Shown here: positions 63,080 to 64,000 of the stretch, piece by piece | Layout of the letters: every line of letters begins with the position of its first letter | How positions within the stretch are numbered: the stretch's first letter is position 1 | Assembly (NCBI GenBank): GCA_950097015.1 | Contig: CATNEN010000038.1 | Location: 3,307,501 to 3,371,500, forward strand | Source: Macrostomum hystrix | Lineage: Eukaryota; Platyhelminthes; Macrostomidae | DNA length: 64,000 bases | Reading direction: 5' to 3' | Program-made: the position numbers and the translations under genes | Notes under the pieces: generated by a model | The model's input: the letters and a program-made list of their open reading frames with translations, nothing else | Databases searched by the model: none | Told to the model about the DNA's origin: nothing

Positions 63080-63965
63080 GGTGTTGTGGTTCAACTAAAG
63101 GGCCTGGTGTTGTGGTTCAAGGGCCTGGTGTTGTGGCTCAAGGGCCTGGTGTTGTGGTTCAAAGATGGTGTTGTAGTTCAAGGGCCTGGTGTTGTGGTTG
63201 AGCCTGGTGTTGTGGTTCAAGGGCCTGGTGTTGTGGTTCAAAGATGGTGTTGTGGTTCAAGGGCCAGGTGTTGTGGCTCAAGGGCCTGGTGTTGTGGTTC
63301 AAAGATGGTGTTGTGGTTCAAGGGCCTGGTGTTGTGGTTCAAGGGCCAGGTGTTGTGGCTCAAGGGCCTGGTGTTGTGGTTCAAGGGTCTTGTGTTGTGG
63401 TTCAAGGGCATGGCGTTGTGGTTCAAGGGCCTGGTGTTGTGGTTCAAGAGCCTGGTGTTGTGGTTCAAGGGCCTGGTGCTGTGGTTGAGCCTGGTGTTGT
63501 GGTTCAAGGGCCTGGTGTTGTGGTTCAAGGGCCTTGTTTTGTGGTTCAAGGGCATGGTGTTGTGGTTCAAGGGCCTGGTGTTGTGGTTCAAAGATGGTGT
63601 TGTGGTTCAAGGGCCTGGTGTTGTGGTTCAAGGGCCAGGTGTTGTGGCTCAAGGGCCTGGTGTTGTGGTTCAAGGGTCTTGTGTTGTGGTTCAAGGGCAT
63701 GGCGTTGTGGTTCAAGGGCCTGGTGTTGTGGTTCAAGAGCCTGGTGTTGTGGTTCAAGGGCCTGGTGTTGTGGTTCAAGAGCCGGGTGTTGTGGTTCAAG
63801 GGCATGGTGTTGTGGTTCAAGGGCCTGGTGTTGTGGTTCAAGAGCCTGGTGTTGTGGTTCAAGGGCCTGGTGTTGTGGTTCAAGAGCCGGGTGTTGTGGT
63901 TCAAGGGCATGGTGTTGTGGTTCAAGGGCCTGGTGTTGTGGTTCAAGGGTGTGGTGTTGTTGCTC
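63080..63965. repeat. 21-bp minisatellite in intron 2 of the Ly6-like gene, about 42 units
   Basis: The unit contains TTCAAGGGCCTGGTGTTGTG plus G, with variants (GGGCATGGTG, GAGCCTGGTG, AAAGATGGTG, GGGCCAGGTG). Variant blocks recur (63300-63480 against 63590-63770). All frames are open on both strands because the unit is a multiple of three; no coding claim is made. The window ends about 35 bp after it. Confidence 0.95.
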
Positions 63966-64000
63966 TTGTGTGTTGCGGTAGTGCGTTACACTTCATTTGC

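Noticed and set aside
63244-63981. Long CGSRAWC-type cysteine-rich frame at the right end
   Set aside because: A by-product of the 21-bp array; both strands are open and the region lies past a good donor site at 62858.

Overview
The window is nuclear DNA of an animal. Genes are split by short GT-AG introns and encode a LIV-1-type ZIP zinc transporter, a tetraspanin, an ARF6-like GTPase, a Ly6/uPAR-like secreted protein and three GT32 glycosyltransferases. Remnants of retrotransposons, a TIR element and a tRNA-derived SINE family lie between and inside them. Gene content fits an invertebrate, possibly a lophotrochozoan or flatworm, but the species cannot be fixed from this sequence.

Layout. 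(1) About 440-18215 is one large imperfect palindrome: two arms of about 7.1 kb around a 3.5-kb single-copy spacer. Each arm holds one copy of an unrecognised five-exon gene (896 and 898 aa), transcribed outward, with a 24-bp minisatellite in its last intron and a 30-bp minisatellite near the outer end of the arm. The spacer holds a broken THAP-domain remnant and an unrecognised 336-aa ORF. (2) 18216-33413 holds three tandem four-exon GT32 genes (335, 331 and 327 aa), separated by a perfect 54-bp inverted repeat, retroelement fragments, a 0.56-kb TIR element and a truncated Ty1/copia element with its 3' LTR. (3) 35462-42726 (minus) is an eight-exon ZIP transporter (538 aa) whose introns hold three different tandem arrays and a SINE. 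(4) 45471-48734 (plus) is a five-exon tetraspanin (about 277 aa) with three more intronic arrays and a SINE. (5) 52243-55893 (minus) is an ARF6-like gene (176 aa) with two arrays in intron 1 and a SINE in intron 2. (6) 60505-62857 (plus, continuing past the window) is the 5' part of a signal-peptide plus Ly6/uPAR-like gene, embedded between two satellites that share a 12-bp core.

The striking property of the window is the density and private nature of its minisatellites. About twenty arrays with unit lengths from 10 to 40 bp make up roughly 17-18 kb, more than a quarter of the sequence. Nearly every multi-exon gene carries at least one, usually inside an intron, and several units resemble splice sites. 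Most very long open frames in the window are by-products of arrays whose unit length is a multiple of three, or of long stop-free units, and are not annotated as genes. Exon models were built by hand from splice consensus, phase continuity and family motifs. The GT32, ZIP, ARF6 and tetraspanin identifications are secure; the palindrome genes and the spacer ORF are unidentified.
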